Shown in pieces: positions 43,864 through 51,992 of a stretch of 64,000 nucleotides of DNA. Each line of letters begins with the position of its first letter. Within the stretch, counting starts at the first letter, position 1. The notes under the pieces are model-generated. The model made no database searches. It saw only the letters and a list, made by a program, of their open reading frames with translations, and was not told where the DNA came from. Source of the stretch: Marinomonas primoryensis (lineage in GTDB: Bacteria; Pseudomonadota; Gammaproteobacteria; Pseudomonadales; Marinomonadaceae); NCBI RefSeq assembly GCF_013372285.1, contig NZ_CP054301.1, positions 186,001 through 250,000 on the forward strand, written 5' to 3'. A program made the translations under genes and the position numbers.

Positions 43864-44139
43864 TTAGAACGCTTTCAGTTGGCCGTGGCCAGTTGAAGAC
43901 GTTTTAGATTCCATGTCGACACAAGAACCAGCCGGAACCAATTTCCATGCATTTGCTTGGTAGTCAGCTTTAGATGTACCAGCGCAAGAGGTGCCTGGGC
44001 CAGCAGCGCAATCGTTTTGTCCAGCAAGTGCTACGCCGTAACATTTTTCTTTGCTTGCGGCTTGTGCAGGAACAGATACCGCAGAGATAGCGACGGCAGT
44101 ACCAAGTGCAAGTGCTAGTGATGCTGTTTTGTTTTTCAT
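43864..44139 (-). CDS. bufA: BufA-type bufferin precursor (DUF2282)
   Basis: Small protein of 91 residues: Sec signal peptide (1-27, ending PAQA) and a mature part with four cysteines at positions 33, 44, 52 and 73 in [26 protein letters not shown] and LVPAGSC, the DUF2282 pattern. Bufferins of this type are post-translationally modified on cysteine by the MNIO and exported to bind copper in the periplasm. The long signal doubles as leader. It is directly followed by bufB, bufC and DoxX and preceded by its own ECF-type promoter motif. Metal specificity is inferred from the family. Confidence 0.9.
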   Translation of the reverse strand: MKNKTASLALALGTAVAISAVSVPAQAASKEKCYGVALAGQNDCAAGPGTSCAGTSKADYQANAWKLVPAGSCVDMESKTSSTGHGQLKAF

Positions 44140-44199
44140 GGGCAGATCCTCATTCGATATAAAGGGAAAGACAGGGAAGTCTTATTGTTACATTACTTT

Positions 44200-44226
44200 G
44201 ACGTAGCGAGGTTTGCGTTTATTACA
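44200..44226 (-). promoter_or_regulatory. ECF-type promoter motif before bufA
   Basis: On the minus strand TGTAAT (44226-44221), 17 bases, then CGTC (44203-44200). It lies between the anti-sigma stop and bufA, giving a leader of about 55 bases. The element matches the motif before the sigma gene and the chemoreceptor gene in both blocks and spacing, so the cognate ECF sigma at 44431 is its probable reader. Confidence 0.7.
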
Positions 44227-44237
44227 GATGAAACACA

Positions 44238-44429
44238 TTATTTTTCACTCTCGTTTTCGCCTTTTGTATAACGCTTTGAAATAAAACGCAATTCTTGCAT
44301 TTGCTTACCAAATTGACGACAAGGTAAGCACATAGAAGTGTGTATTCCTAGACTCAGCTTTTCCTTTGTCGAAAGCGGTCGGTCAAGTTTTTCAGAGAGC
44401 ATTTGGGTCGCTTGTTTGCAGTTCAACAT
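44238..44429 (-). CDS. Small zinc-finger anti-sigma factor (zf-HC2)
   Basis: Protein of 63 residues with the anti-sigma zinc motif: an early cysteine (MLNCKQA) and HTSMCLPC (HxxxCxxC). No membrane helix is present, so it is a soluble ZAS-type regulator that could sense thiol or metal stress directly by losing zinc. It begins one base after the stop codon of the sigma gene, with its ribosome site AAGGTG inside the end of that gene, so the two are co-translated. It is much shorter than typical membrane anti-sigmas. Confidence 0.85.
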   Translation of the reverse strand: MLNCKQATQMLSEKLDRPLSTKEKLSLGIHTSMCLPCRQFGKQMQELRFISKRYTKGENESEK

Positions 44430-44430
44430 G

Positions 44431-45060
44431 TTAGGACACCTTAGCTTGATACCAATTGTCTTCTAGACACTCTCGTAAACGTAGTCGAGCACGATACAAG
44501 GTGACATTAAGATTGCTAACCGATACTTCTTCGTTATGACAGATTTCTGGTGTTTCCATTTCTAGAAATTCACGCATCATAAAGAATCGGCCATATTTTT
44601 CTGGTAACGCATTCAAGCAAGCATCAAACACACGCCAAAAATGGGCATTCTCTACCTCGTGATCTGGTTGATCCCATTTTTGTGGGCGTTCATGCTTTTG
44701 CCAGTGACCGTTGTCTTTGAATAATTGGTCCATTAATTCTTCACCGTTTAGGTTTGGACCATCTTCTAACTGACTGACGGCAGTATGGCGCTTTTCTTTA
44801 CGTAACAAATCAATCACTTTATTTTTCAAGATAGAAAAAACCCACGTTTTAAAGGCTGATTGCCGAGCAAAACGATCAATATGTTGATACGCCGATAACA
44901 TGGCTTCTTGCACTGCATCTTCTGCTAGTTGGCTATCTCGAACTTGCAATGTTGCAAATTTCAGCATTTGTCTACGCAGTTCTGCTATAAACTCGGCATC
45001 ATGAAATGCGTTCGTCATTGCTGAATTGTCTATCTCTGGAGATAGGTTCACATTAGTCAT
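44431..45060 (-). CDS. ECF RNA polymerase sigma factor
   Basis: Protein of 209 residues with sigma region 2 (LEDAVQEAMLSAYQHIDRFARQSAFKTWVFSILKNKVIDLLRKEKRH pattern, DAVQEAMLSAYQ) and region 4 (LPEKYGRFFMMREFLEMETPEICHNEEVSVSNLNVTLYRARLRLRECLE). A long acidic linker with a DQPD segment separates the two. It is encoded directly upstream of the zf-HC2 anti-sigma and the buf operon. The motif TGTAAT-N17-CGTC occurs before its own gene, so it is probably autoregulated. Confidence 0.92.
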   Translation of the reverse strand: MTNVNLSPEIDNSAMTNAFHDAEFIAELRRQMLKFATLQVRDSQLAEDAVQEAMLSAYQHIDRFARQSAFKTWVFSILKNKVIDLLRKEKRHTAVSQLEDGPNLNGEELMDQLFKDNGHWQKHERPQKWDQPDHEVENAHFWRVFDACLNALPEKYGRFFMMREFLEMETPEICHNEEVSVSNLNVTLYRARLRLRECLEDNWYQAKVS

Positions 45061-45088
45061 TTAAGCCTCGGATCATGTGCAATGGTTA

Positions 45089-45115
45089 GACGATGTTAGT
45101 GCTCGCTTTATTACA
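45089..45115 (-). promoter_or_regulatory. ECF-type promoter motif before the sigma gene
   Basis: On the minus strand TGTAAT (45115-45110), 17 bases, then CGTCTAA (CGTC at 45092-45089). Same blocks and spacing as before bufA. The sigma ATG is 28 bases further on, which points to autoregulation. Confidence 0.7.
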
Positions 45116-45144
45116 AAATAGTCGATTTTTTCGACTTAGCTGTT

Positions 45145-45702
45145 TTAGTCTTCTTTCTTAGGCAAAAGTTCGGCTTCTGCGAGGTATTCATCTTTCAGCT
45201 TGACGTAATTTAGGCCAGCGTATTGAAAGTATTCGATTTCTTTTTCGTTTAACGGACGAACTTTTTTTACTGGCGACCCCATGTACATAAAACCAGATTC
45301 TAAACGTTTACCAGGTGGTACTAATGAACCTGCACCGATAATGATTTCGTCTTCAATGACGGCGCCATCTAAAATAGTGGTGCCCATACCTACTAACACT
45401 CTACTGCCGACGGTGCAGCCGTGCAGCATTGCCATGTGCCCGACCGTCACATCATCACCAATCGACAAAGGGTAACCTTCAGGCTTGTAAGTGCTGGCGT
45501 GAGTGATGTGTAAACAGGAGTTGTCTTGAATGCTGGTGCGAGCGCCAATAGTGATACTGTGCATGTCGCCACGAATGGCGACTAAAGGCCAAACTGAGCT
45601 GTCATCACCAATGGTGACATCGCCAATGATAACTGCGCTTTCATCGACCCAAACTCGGTCTCCGAGTTGTGGCATTTTGCCACGGAAAGATTTCATCACC
45701 AT
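45145..45702 (-). CDS. Gamma-carbonic anhydrase family protein (YrdA-like)
   Basis: Left-handed beta-helix protein of 185 residues built of hexapeptide repeats (VWVDESAVIIGDVTIGDDSSVWPLVAIRGDMHSITIGARTSIQDNSCLH). The metal-binding histidines are in CLHITHAS and GHMAMLHGC, as in gamma-class carbonic anhydrases. Most bacterial relatives (YrdA, PaaY, CaiE) have weak or other activities, so hydration of CO2 is not assured. ATG 45702 has AGAGG five bases upstream. It is divergent from prlC and separated from the sigma gene by the ECF promoter region. Confidence 0.9.
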   Translation of the reverse strand: MVMKSFRGKMPQLGDRVWVDESAVIIGDVTIGDDSSVWPLVAIRGDMHSITIGARTSIQDNSCLHITHASTYKPEGYPLSIGDDVTVGHMAMLHGCTVGSRVLVGMGTTILDGAVIEDEIIIGAGSLVPPGKRLESGFMYMGSPVKKVRPLNEKEIEYFQYAGLNYVKLKDEYLAEAELLPKKED

Positions 45703-45912
45703 AAATCCTCTCTATACAGAATGTTTTACGTTATAAATGAAGGAACTATTAATACAATAGCGGTAGACGCATTGAAAAACGACAAAGACCACCTATCTTA
45801 TTAAGCATAGAGATCATTAGTACATTCTTACTGTGTCGTTTTAAGACGACGGTATGGAAATGCGAAAACGCCGAGTCAAACGGCCTTAAATTTCATAAAA
45901 GGATACCACGAT

Positions 45913-47943
45913 ATGTCACAGTCTGTATGGGATGCGACCAGCTTGCCAAATTTTACCGGCGTCGATGTTGCGAGCATCGAATCCGACTTGGACGCGCTTC
46001 TTGAGATTAACAAAAATGCCATTGATGCTTGTGTGAGTGAAAACGCGAACCCAACGTGGGAAAGCCTTGTTTTACCACTGGATCAATTACACGACGACCT
46101 TAATAACTTTTGGTCGCCCATTGGGCATTTAAACTCGGTAAAAGATACGCCAGCGCTTCGAGCGGCTTACAATGCGTGTTTACCAAAATTGACTCAGTTC
46201 TATACGGATCTTGGTCAGAACAAAGCGCTTTATCAAGCCTACAAAACATTGGCTGACAGTGAGGTCGCGAAAGACCTAACGCCAGCGCAAACGGAAGCGT
46301 TAACTCAAACGATTCGTGACTTTGAATTATCAGGTGTTGGTTTAGAAGGTGGCGCTAAAAAGCGCTACGGCGAAATGAGCCAGCGTTTATCTGAGTTGGG
46401 CAGTCAATTTGGTGAAAACGTTTTGGATGCAACACAAGCGTGGAGCAAGTTGATTACAGATGAAAGTGAATTGGCCGGCTTACCAGAGTCTGCGCTTGCT
46501 CAAGCCAAACAAATGGCGGACGCTAAATCGCAACAAGGTTGGTTATTTACGTTGGATTTCCCTTCTTACATTCCTGTGATGAATTACGCTGACAATGCGG
46601 AACTACGCGAAGAAATGTATCGCGCGTTTGTGACTCGTGCTTCGGATCAGGGCGGTGATATCAAATACAACAACGCGCCGTTGATCGATGAGATTTTGTC
46701 ATTGCGTCATGAAATGGCACAGATATTGGGATTTGATAATTACGCTGAATTGTCGGTCGCCACCAAAATGGCTGAGAACGGTCAGCAGGTTATCGACTTC
46801 TTACAAGACCTTGCAGGGAAGTCAAAAAGCTCGGCAGAACAAGACCTTGCGCAGCTAACGGCTTTCGCAAAAGACGAAAATGGCGTCGAAAAGCTCAATG
46901 CTTGGGACATGGTTTACTACGCTGAAAAATTGCGTCAGCATAAGTACAGTATTTCTCAAGAAGAGCTTCGTCCTTACTTTCCAATGAATAAGGTGTTGTC
47001 AGGATTGTTTCACGTGGCACAAACTTTGTTCGGTGTGGATATTCGTGAAGAAAAAGAATTTGATAGCTATAACAATGACTTGAAGTTATTTACGATCAGT
47101 AAAGACGGCGAAGACATCTCTCGTTTCTATCTAGACCCTTATTCGCGTGAAGCAAAACGTGGTGGCGCGTGGATGGATTCTTGTCGTACACGTCGCCGTT
47201 TAAGCGACAATCGCCTACAGCTGCCCATTGCTTATCTTGTGTGTAATTTCACGCCACCAATTGGCGATAAACCCGCTTTGTTAACACATGACGAAGTAAC
47301 AACCTTGTTCCATGAATTTGGTCACGGTTTGCATCATATGCTGACCCAAGTAGAGGTTTCATCCGTATCAGGTATCAATGGTGTGGCGTGGGACGCGGTT
47401 GAATTACCGAGCCAATTCATGGAAAACTGGTGTTATGAGCCAGAAGCCTTAGCGCATATCGCAGGACATTATGAAACCGGTGAGCCTTTACCTCAGGACT
47501 TACTAGACAAAATGCTCGCGGCGAAAAATTTCCAATCGGGTATGCAAATGATGCGTCAGCTGGAGATCTCGTTATTTGATTTTCGTCTGCACATGGAATA
47601 CAAAAAAGGTATCTCTGTTCAATCTGTTATTGACGATGTCCGCAGCAAAGTGGCGGTTACAACACCACCAGAGTTTAACCGTTTCCAAACCAGCTTTTCG
47701 CATGTCTTTGCTGGTGGTTATGCCGCGGGCTACTACAGTTATAAATGGGCTGAGGTTTTGTCAGCGGATGCGTTCTCTAAATTCGAGGAAGACGGTATCT
47801 TCAATGCGGATACGGGCGCGCACTTCCGTGATACCATATTAGCCAATGGTGGTTCTCGTCCAGCCGCTCAATTGTTCGCTGAATTTCGTGGACGTGAGCC
47901 AAGTACGGATGCGTTATTGAGACACAGTGGCATCGCGGCATAG
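45913..47943 (+). CDS. prlC: Oligopeptidase A
   Basis: Zinc metallopeptidase of the M3 family, 676 residues (E. coli OpdA 680). The active site is HEFGHGLHH beginning at H467, with the third ligand glutamate in ELPSQFMENW about 30 residues further. It degrades cytoplasmic peptides, including cleaved signal peptides. The start ATG follows AAAGGATACC. The next gene, yheV-like, is 21 bases downstream, which is the usual gammaproteobacterial prlC-yheV order. Confidence 0.95.
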   Translation: MSQSVWDATSLPNFTGVDVASIESDLDALLEINKNAIDACVSENANPTWESLVLPLDQLHDDLNNFWSPIGHLNSVKDTPALRAAYNACLPKLTQFYTDLGQNKALYQAYKTLADSEVAKDLTPAQTEALTQTIRDFELSGVGLEGGAKKRYGEMSQRLSELGSQFGENVLDATQAWSKLITDESELAGLPESALAQAKQMADAKSQQGWLFTLDFPSYIPVMNYADNAELREEMYRAFVTRASDQGGDIKYNNAPLIDEILSLRHEMAQILGFDNYAELSVATKMAENGQQVIDFLQDLAGKSKSSAEQDLAQLTAFAKDENGVEKLNAWDMVYYAEKLRQHKYSISQEELRPYFPMNKVLSGLFHVAQTLFGVDIREEKEFDSYNNDLKLFTISKDGEDISRFYLDPYSREAKRGGAWMDSCRTRRRLSDNRLQLPIAYLVCNFTPPIGDKPALLTHDEVTTLFHEFGHGLHHMLTQVEVSSVSGINGVAWDAVELPSQFMENWCYEPEALAHIAGHYETGEPLPQDLLDKMLAAKNFQSGMQMMRQLEISLFDFRLHMEYKKGISVQSVIDDVRSKVAVTTPPEFNRFQTSFSHVFAGGYAAGYYSYKWAEVLSADAFSKFEEDGIFNADTGAHFRDTILANGGSRPAAQLFAEFRGREPSTDALLRHSGIAA

Positions 47944-47964
47944 CGTTAAAAGGTAATTGAAATT

Positions 47965-48225
47965 ATGACAGTAAAACGTTTTATCGCGGGGGCCGTGTGC
48001 CCACGCTGTAGTGAGATGGATAAGATTCGTGCGTGGCGTGATGATGACGCTGAGAAACAGTTTCGTGAATGCATATCCTGTGGCTATGAAGATGTCCAGT
48101 CGACAGTGGTTCAGGCGCAGCCGACTGAAATTGTCACGCGGGTAAACCAACCGCACAGTAGCTCACCCGAAGCAGAAGAAGTTGTGATTAACTTTATTCC
48201 AAATCCAGGCATGACAAAGCACTGA
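47965..48225 (+). CDS. yheV: YheV family zinc-ribbon protein (DUF2387)
   Basis: Small protein of 86 residues with a zinc ribbon made of CPRCSEMDK and CISCGYED (two CxxC pairs) and the core KRFIAGAVCPRCSEMDKIRAW. Function is unknown; the family is found behind prlC throughout Gammaproteobacteria. It follows prlC closely and ends before a strong terminator. Confidence 0.92.
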   Translation: MTVKRFIAGAVCPRCSEMDKIRAWRDDDAEKQFRECISCGYEDVQSTVVQAQPTEIVTRVNQPHSSSPEAEEVVINFIPNPGMTKH

Positions 48226-48245
48226 TCGAAATAGTTTGAATGAAG

Positions 48246-48280
48246 AAAAACGGATTCACTTTGCAGTGAATCCGTTTTTT
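48246..48280. terminator. Bidirectional terminator between yheV and the amylosucrase gene
   Basis: Stem AAAAACGGATTCACT / AGTGAATCCGTTTTT with a 4-base loop and T6 on one side, A-rich on the other. It serves the convergent genes on both sides. Confidence 0.9.
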
Positions 48281-48332
48281 ATGCTCTTAGTAGATTGTTT
48301 TCGACATTAAGGTTTGAGGATAATAGACAAGT

Positions 48333-50237
48333 CTAACTCTTTGTTAACCAGAGAATATCCAGCGGTTTAATGGAATCGAGAGACGCTAAATCAACCTCGT
48401 TTTTGTCTAGCAAGTTGAATACTGAATGTTGCCCGATAACGTTGCTTAGAGACTGACCAAGAGGAACGAGGTGTTCACTCATGTTCGCGATAACCAAAAG
48501 GGTTTTATTCCCCGAGGTTCTTTTGAAGGCGAATAGGTGTTCGCAGCCCAATGAAACCAATTCAAACGCTTGCGCAGAAAAAATGGAATTAGCTTTGCGG
48601 ATTTGAATCATCTCTCGGATCATCTGAGCGATTTTGCCCTGCGGTGTCGCTTTGTCTTGTGCTAAGACGAAATCCTTTTGAATGAGCTTCTTGCGATGCA
48701 CCCAGCGGCTATCTTCTGCTTTCGTTGGATCCGTTAAATAGTCATCATCGTTGAGCACACCAAGGTCATCTCCTTGATACAATAATGGTATACCGGGCAT
48801 GGCAAAGTTAATGCCGTTTAATACGCGAATACGCTTGATGGCATGATCGAGTAAAACGGTATCGCCGGCTTTTATCGCGATTTCGACTCCAGCGAGTGAC
48901 GCTAAAGTGCCACAAACACGACAATCTCCGTTTATTGGGTTTTCCTGAAAAGGCACGCCTGCGGCGAAAGACCCTTCATATTGACCCGTGTAGAACTGAT
49001 TCAAAAAGCGGCGGTGGCCGATACCGTTAATACCGAGTCGATCTGAAATGGCGTCGTCCCATAACCAGCCAATGTCGTCATGGCAGCGAATGTAGTTAAC
49101 CCAATTGGTGTGTTCTGGGATTTGAAAGCTGCGTTCGAGTGATTGATACAACAAGTGAGTTTGTCGTGTAGCCAGACTTTCCCACAATAGCGCCATCATT
49201 AACGGGTTATACGACAGTGTGCATTCGTCTGCGGCTATGTATTTGTTGACCTCGTCAGGATGAACGATGGCTTCGGATTTAAAAACCACATGAGGTGCGG
49301 CAATGTCTAAACAGGTTTTAAAGGCTTTAATCAGGTTGTGTGCTTGAGGAAGATTTTCGCAAACCGTGCCTTTTTCTTTCCATACAAAAGCAAGGGCATC
49401 CAGTCTCAATACATCACAACCATTTAGAATTAGGTGTAACATTTCGTCCACCACAGCAACAAAAACCGCAGGGTTTGAATAGTTTAAATCCCACTGGAAA
49501 GAGTTAAAGGTAGTCCAAACATGACGGTTTAATTCGGGTAAATGGGTGAAGCTACCGCGACGAACCTGCGGGAAGATCTCGCGTACCGTTTGGTTGTATT
49601 CTACGGCGTCCTCTTCGTTTAGTAAGTGGTAATACGCTTGGTACTCTTTATCGCCCGATTTGGCGGCTTCTGCCCAGCGGTGCTCGTCTGATGTATGGTT
49701 AAAAACAAAGTCTAAAACCATGCGAATGCCTTTCTTATGCAGCGCAGAAGCGAGGTCTTTCAGGTCTTTATTGCTGCCCAAATTTGGCGAGACGGTACGA
49801 TAATCTGAAATAGCGTAGCCGCCGTCACTGTTGCCTTCTGGTGCTAAATACAGCGGCATTAAATGCAGATAATTAATTCCTAATGATTCAAAGTAAGGGA
49901 TTTTATCGATCAAAGACGCTAAATCGTCTGCCAGCAAATCCACATATACCGCGATACCGACGTTTTGATTTGATTCGAACCAAAAGTCGGATTTATCTTT
50001 GATTTGGACTGGACGCTTCTTTTTCTGAAAATCCATCAAGGATTGCAGCAATATTTTTAAATGGTAATGCAGATCGTAACAGTGCCCATAGAGCGGAAAT
50101 AATTGTTCAAAAAGAGACAGGAAGCTCACATCGAACCGTTGCATGAAAATGGATTTTTGTTGAGATGTTAGTGAACTAAAATCCAATTCGGATAGCAGAC
50201 GTTGTTTGGTTTTTTTCGCTTCGAAATCCATCGCCAT
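48333..50237 (-). CDS. Amylosucrase-like GH13 glucosyltransferase
   Basis: Protein of 634 residues, like Neisseria amylosucrase (636) in length and domain order: an N-terminal helical domain (1-90), then a GH13 barrel. Catalytic residues fit: nucleophile D280 in DVLRLDALAF, acid/base E322 in VVFKSEAIVH and the stabilising HD at 386-387 in RCHDDIGW; VLDFVFNHTSDEHRWA is the first GH13 block. Amylosucrase uses sucrose to extend alpha-1,4-glucan; sucrose phosphorylase or hydrolase activity is the alternative. It lacks a signal peptide, hence cytoplasmic. No sugar transporter or regulator is beside it. Confidence 0.85.
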   Translation of the reverse strand: MAMDFEAKKTKQRLLSELDFSSLTSQQKSIFMQRFDVSFLSLFEQLFPLYGHCYDLHYHLKILLQSLMDFQKKKRPVQIKDKSDFWFESNQNVGIAVYVDLLADDLASLIDKIPYFESLGINYLHLMPLYLAPEGNSDGGYAISDYRTVSPNLGSNKDLKDLASALHKKGIRMVLDFVFNHTSDEHRWAEAAKSGDKEYQAYYHLLNEEDAVEYNQTVREIFPQVRRGSFTHLPELNRHVWTTFNSFQWDLNYSNPAVFVAVVDEMLHLILNGCDVLRLDALAFVWKEKGTVCENLPQAHNLIKAFKTCLDIAAPHVVFKSEAIVHPDEVNKYIAADECTLSYNPLMMALLWESLATRQTHLLYQSLERSFQIPEHTNWVNYIRCHDDIGWLWDDAISDRLGINGIGHRRFLNQFYTGQYEGSFAAGVPFQENPINGDCRVCGTLASLAGVEIAIKAGDTVLLDHAIKRIRVLNGINFAMPGIPLLYQGDDLGVLNDDDYLTDPTKAEDSRWVHRKKLIQKDFVLAQDKATPQGKIAQMIREMIQIRKANSIFSAQAFELVSLGCEHLFAFKRTSGNKTLLVIANMSEHLVPLGQSLSNVIGQHSVFNLLDKNEVDLASLDSIKPLDILWLTKS

Positions 50238-50423
50238 TTATTACCTTATTAAGAAGGGCTCGTGAAACGAGTACAAGTTAAGCTATTACTGTCTTGATTA
50301 GAGAATTGGTTGGATCATTTATTCTAGCGACAAGATTAGTATGTCTAATATTTCACACATGGCAACGTAGCGTAAGGGCCATGATGGGTCAATATAGCGG
50401 CTTTCTAAATACTAACTTAATTT

Positions 50424-50444
50424 CCGAGGCATAAAATACCTCGG
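50424..50444 (-). terminator. Small hairpin after the DUF3750 gene
   Basis: CCGAGG (50424-50429) and CCTCGG (50439-50444) flank a 9-base A/T loop just downstream of the lipoprotein gene (12 bases after its stop). No clear T-run follows, so it may be an inefficient terminator. Confidence 0.45.
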
Positions 50445-50455
50445 AGCACCAGGCA

Positions 50456-50995
50456 TTAGCCTTTGTCGGCGTAACCGCTGCCAATGGCGTTGAACGGCAT
50501 ATTAAGATCAAGTTCAGGCACTTGCCGTCCTATCCACGTTGGGAAGGTGTTGCTGTTTGGGCCTGGGAATACAGTGTATTCGTTTGCCCAAGGATAGTGT
50601 TTTACTGCTTCGCTAATTTTTGGAATGAGAGCGTCGGCATTTGGACCAATGATAGAAAGAATTTTTTCTGGTTTTGCTCCAAACCAATAACGATCGGGTG
50701 TGGCTGTTTTGTATTCTGATAATGCAGGCAATCCGCGATTAACTCGCCAGCCAACGACTTCATATACCGTGTATTCAGTTGCGTTTTTTTCTTTTGTGGC
50801 AACCCAGGTATGAACCGCAAACCAACCGCGCCAGCTGTAGGCATCTGCAGCATAGAATTCAATGACAGCTTCTTTTTCTGTTTCCGGTGCAGGTGCAATA
50901 CCCGCAGATTCACGGCTTGCTGTGCGCCAGCTGTCATTTGTTGAACAAGCGCTCAGTAATACGCTAATGAGGAGTAATCCAATGTACTTTATCAT
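50456..50995 (-). CDS. DUF3750 lipoprotein
   Basis: Protein of 179 residues with a lipoprotein signal (MIKYIGLLLISVLLSACS; lipobox LSAC, Cys17). The mature part contains the DUF3750 features FYAADAYSWRGWFAVHTWVATK, PDRYWFGAKPEKILSIIGPNADALIPKI, YPGPNSNTF-like (FPGPNSNTFPTWIGRQVPEL). The PGPNSNTF motif and Asn/Ser suggest an enzyme-like pocket, but no activity is known. The C terminus appears shorter than in some relatives, without a frameshift visible. It stands alone on the minus strand. Confidence 0.82.
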   Translation of the reverse strand: MIKYIGLLLISVLLSACSTNDSWRTASRESAGIAPAPETEKEAVIEFYAADAYSWRGWFAVHTWVATKEKNATEYTVYEVVGWRVNRGLPALSEYKTATPDRYWFGAKPEKILSIIGPNADALIPKISEAVKHYPWANEYTVFPGPNSNTFPTWIGRQVPELDLNMPFNAIGSGYADKG

Positions 50996-51046
50996 CTTGT
51001 CGATCCTTTTTTACGCAGGCAAAAATATTTTTCATACGGTATAAGC

Positions 51047-51079
51047 AAAAAAAACGCCAAAGACGATTGGCGTTTTTTT
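51047..51079 (-). terminator. Terminator after the nitroreductase gene
   Basis: AAAAAAACGCCAA / TTGGCGTTTTTTT with a 6-base loop (AGACGA), about 30 bases after the stop. Works in both directions. Confidence 0.9.
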
Positions 51080-51108
51080 CATTATTAAAAATAATACGAT
51101 TGAATGTG

Positions 51109-51747
51109 TTATTTCATTTCTGTAATGAATTGCGCGGTAGAACGACGTACTTTTTTCATGCCTTTTAGCCAATCGCCTTCTTCGGCACGGTAGCCTAGAG
51201 GTAATAGAACAACAGAACGAAGACCTCGTTCTGTGAGTCCTAGAATGTCGTCTACTTTAGCAGGATCAAACCCTTCCATTGGCGTACTGTCAACGCCTTC
51301 TTCTGCCGCTGCAATCAATGCTGTACCAAGGCCAATATAAGCTTGACGAGCCGCGTGTTGGTAATTGACTTCTGCATCACGAGGAGGGTAAGCGCCTAAT
51401 ATCATTTGGCGATAGTTTTCCCAGCCTTCGTTTTTGAAGCCTCGCTCGTCATTGACTAGGTCGAACATCTCATTGATGCGATCTTCTGTGTAGTTGTCCC
51501 ACGCTGCAAAAACCAAAAGGTGAGAGCCATCGGTGATTTGAGCTTGATTCCAAGCATGAGGAACAATCTTTTCACGTAATTCTTTATTGGTTACCACAAT
51601 CACTTCGTACGGCTGTAAACCGCTTGATGTCGCCGTCAGACGAATGGCTTCTAATATACGATCCACTTTTTCTTGCTCAACCGCTTTGCTTGAATCCATT
51701 TTTTTCGTGGCATAACGCCAGTTTAACTTGTCCAACAAATTCGACAT
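51109..51747 (-). CDS. NAD(P)H-dependent nitroreductase family oxidoreductase
   Basis: FMN-dependent protein of 212 residues with the nitroreductase opening LLDKLNWRYATKKMD, FMN-binding SSGLQPYEVIVV, and the AARQAYIGLGTALIAAAEEGVDSTPMEGFD block typical of NfsB/YfkO-like enzymes. It is likely a dimeric flavin reductase acting on nitro compounds or quinones. ATG 51747 is preceded by AAGGAATTG-like sequence. It is monocistronic; physiological substrate unknown. Confidence 0.9.
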   Translation of the reverse strand: MSNLLDKLNWRYATKKMDSSKAVEQEKVDRILEAIRLTATSSGLQPYEVIVVTNKELREKIVPHAWNQAQITDGSHLLVFAAWDNYTEDRINEMFDLVNDERGFKNEGWENYRQMILGAYPPRDAEVNYQHAARQAYIGLGTALIAAAEEGVDSTPMEGFDPAKVDDILGLTERGLRSVVLLPLGYRAEEGDWLKGMKKVRRSTAQFITEMK

Positions 51748-51992
51748 TTCAATTCCTTAATAAGGGTTTGTGTATGCAAGAAATATGGGCTTAACGCGGA
51801 CTAACTTCAAGGGTTGCTTTAAGAACAAAGTGTGGAAGTGGAGCGAAAACTTAAGGTGATATTGGAAGGCCTAGCATTTTACGATCTAAAAGATGGTGTC
51901 TACTGTATTCGCTACTATTACAGTATTAATAATGCCCCAAAATGGTTCATTTTTACGGTGGTATGCAGTAAGGTGCTTTTTCGAAAATTTCA

